DNA from: Actinostola sp. cb2023
Lineage: Eukaryota > Cnidaria > Anthozoa > Actiniaria > Actinostolidae
NCBI GenBank assembly: GCA_033675265.1
Contig: JAUJYZ010000458.1
Location: forward strand, 124,001 to 188,000
Direction: 5' to 3'
DNA length: 64,000 nucleotides
Positions 62,111-64,000 of the stretch are shown piece after piece; the stretch's first letter is position 1, and the number at the start of each line of letters is the position of its first letter. The position numbers and the translations under genes were made by a program. The notes under the pieces are model-generated. The model did not search any database, had not been told where the DNA came from, and saw only the letters and a list, made by a program, of their open reading frames with translations.

Positions 62111-64000
62111 GTAGCCGAAGTGATGACGTCATAAAAAAAAAATTTTTCGTTTTATCAACTTTCGATCCCCGATTTCGAAAGAACATCAATAAAGAAGCTT
62201 ACATGCCAAATGTGAGTCAGAGCAATCGGTTAAATAGCGGCTAAGATATGGCCAGTTGAATATATAATTTCCGTACACAAATCACTGTAATTTCGGCCTG
62301 GATCATAAAGTTATGTCAAACAACAGCATTCAGATCCCCCTCAGTCATGTCCATCGGCTACATGGAATAGCCTTTCAGTCGCAGGACATACCTTTCATGT
62401 TTACTATGGACATATATATTATTATACATTAGAGTCCATAAACTTGGTTGCATATCAAACTTATGCTATACAAAAGGTCATTGTTTCACATATGCAGATG
62501 AGGAAAGTCTTGGTTAGGCGAAAAAACAGCATGATTTTGATACATTTTTGCTTTTTACTGCATTGTTAAAATACAAATCAAAAACCTACCAACGGAATAT
62601 AAAAGACGAATATGTAAGGAATGAATAAGCTGGCAATTCAAGCACAAATAAAGAGGTTTGAAGGTGGCATTTTCCGTCTCTTCAAAATTGATCGAACTGA
62701 AATCTCTGAAGAGATACGCTACACACAAAAACCCTTTGAATTCTTTGGGAATTGTGTCAATCAAAAACCTACCGCCAGATTCAAATGCTCTGTAATGATA
62801 CGCGCGTTTTGATATAAAATACATGTATATTGGATATAATTAAGCGGTGGCAAAATGAAATCTAAAACTCTTTGTTTGGTAATCGTGAACATCATATTGG
62901 TGCTCTTTATCCCGGTCTGTATGTAGAAGCTACATAGACAAATAAATTATGGCTCGGAAAGGACGTTTTTGAAGGCAATTTCTAATATTTACATACAAGA
63001 TCAATATAGGTCTGAAGTTCGAATTTGTGAGTATATTTTCCCCTGTTGAGGAAACATATGCAGCTCTATAGCATCCTCTTTTATACTTCTAATTTACACA
63101 TTGTCAAAGGCGGAAAAAGATCAATTGAGAAATGCTTTATTTATCGGCCAAAGAACAAATTGCTCGATTAATTGGGCTTCAAACGTGCTTTTAATAGTAA
63201 ACAAAGCACATTTGTAATTCAATAATTTCATCTTGCACAAGCGCATTCAAAAACGTTGTCCGCGTGATACTGTGTCCCAACAGGAGCAAATGTTCAATGA
63301 TGCAGGACATAAGTTTGATATGCAAACGAAGAAAGCGATGTGATCAATGCCTCGTACATAGTAAACCGAACTGGCCATCCACGAGTGGAACAATCTCTGG
63401 CTCAATTAATACGTGCTGGTAATTTTATCAAACACAAGTGGAGCAGTAATACATGGTTCATGTGAGCCATATAAAGTATCTTCGCTAGGTCGCTGTAGTC
63501 ATGTTGTAGCTTTATTGTTATATTTGCTCGACCACGACGTCCATAACATTCTCGTTCCCAGAGCTCCTCGGTTTCGGTCCTCTCCCGAGAAGGCTCTGGT
63601 CGCAGCCATTTGAGGCTCGATGCTGATTGGACGAAATATAACGCATGCGCATTTGAAAACATATATCAATAACAATAAGAACAATGAGCCCAAAGGTAGC
63701 CCAAACATAGAATCAGTGGGCCGTGACGTCGTTGAATATTCGTTTGACCGTTGGATTTTCGAATGGTCTCAGAAATGAGCTCTTAGAAAGCCTTCAAAGG
63801 GTATGAGATTCTCAAAAATGTCTTCACAACAGTAGTCTGATAATTAAAGAACACTTTGGTGTAGAAATCTGAGCAAGAAATTGTATTTTTGAGTGGTTTT
63901 GAGCGATTCGAAAATTTCACTCTTTTCGAACATACCGTATAATTAGGAAAGGTTTGCAACTCCGACCACCAAATGTTTACGACAACTGTCGCTAGCTCCA
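62111..64000. other. right-hand flank outside the duplicated units
   Basis: Unrelated to the array. AATCAAAAACCTACC occurs at 62576 and 62761; ACTTGGTTGCATATCAAACT (62452) has a partial inverted match at about 63310. 63545-63660 (CCCAGAGCTCCTCGG...GGACGAAATATAACGCATGC) resembles a dispersed repeat, but it is single in this window. No gene supported. Confidence 0.35.

Noticed and set aside
63402..63708. Overlapping frames with RAPRFRSSPEKALVAAI / WLRPEPSRERTETEELWERE
   Set aside because: Looks like a dispersed repeat translated by chance; no splice or family support.

Overview
This window is animal nuclear DNA. Its genes have short exons bounded by consensus GT/AG splice sites, its introns are several kb long, and inverted-repeat transposons (MITEs and foldbacks), LINE debris, minisatellites and a tRNA-like SINE are abundant. 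There are no operons, ribosome binding sites or prokaryotic gene packing. AT-rich sequence, TE-borne HECT and integrase genes and the repeat style suggest a marine invertebrate such as a sponge or cnidarian. The species is not determined.

Region 1 (about 0.5-6.6 kb) holds two convergent, apparently intact genes of a type often carried by or derived from DNA transposons. One is a plus-strand HECT-domain (G2E3-like) protein. The other is a minus-strand two-exon gene for an integrase-like DDE protein whose first exon is a tiny zinc ribbon. Small TA-flanked MITEs lie between them. From 6.8 to 7.6 kb come a hairpin, a 43-bp tandem repeat and a foldback.

Region 2 (7.8-60.3 kb) is the core: three tandem, minus-strand copies of one multi-exon gene for a four-transmembrane, MS4A/CD20-like protein with a long Gln/Pro-rich tail. 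I reconstructed the exons from splice sites and from conservation among the copies. All introns are phase 0. Copy B (28538-39639, 8 exons, 339 aa) and copy C (44687-60321, 8 exons, 343 aa) are complete. Copy A (7804-22788) keeps exons 1-5 and lacks the last three. The exons are nearly identical, while the introns have been remodelled by insertions. Because the three copies serve as empty or filled sites for each other, several insertions can be defined to the base with target-site duplications.

Notable intron and spacer content: a 5.7-kb element with about 950-bp terminal inverted repeats and TTAA flanks in intron 4 of copy A; a minisatellite (CCTTGCCCAGGGTCTCCTCC-like) in intron 2 of every copy, split by a foldback in A and B; a LINE whose reverse-transcriptase C-terminal region has grown into a 60-bp, in-frame minisatellite in intron 4 of copy C and is interrupted there by a 6.5-kb insertion; and a MITE family sharing only its outer ~20 bp, including one locus where two gene copies carry different interiors at the same site. 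Shared insertions group the copies differently along the unit (A+B, B+C, A+C), which suggests exchange between copies. Region 3 (62.1-64 kb) is non-coding with nothing I can name.
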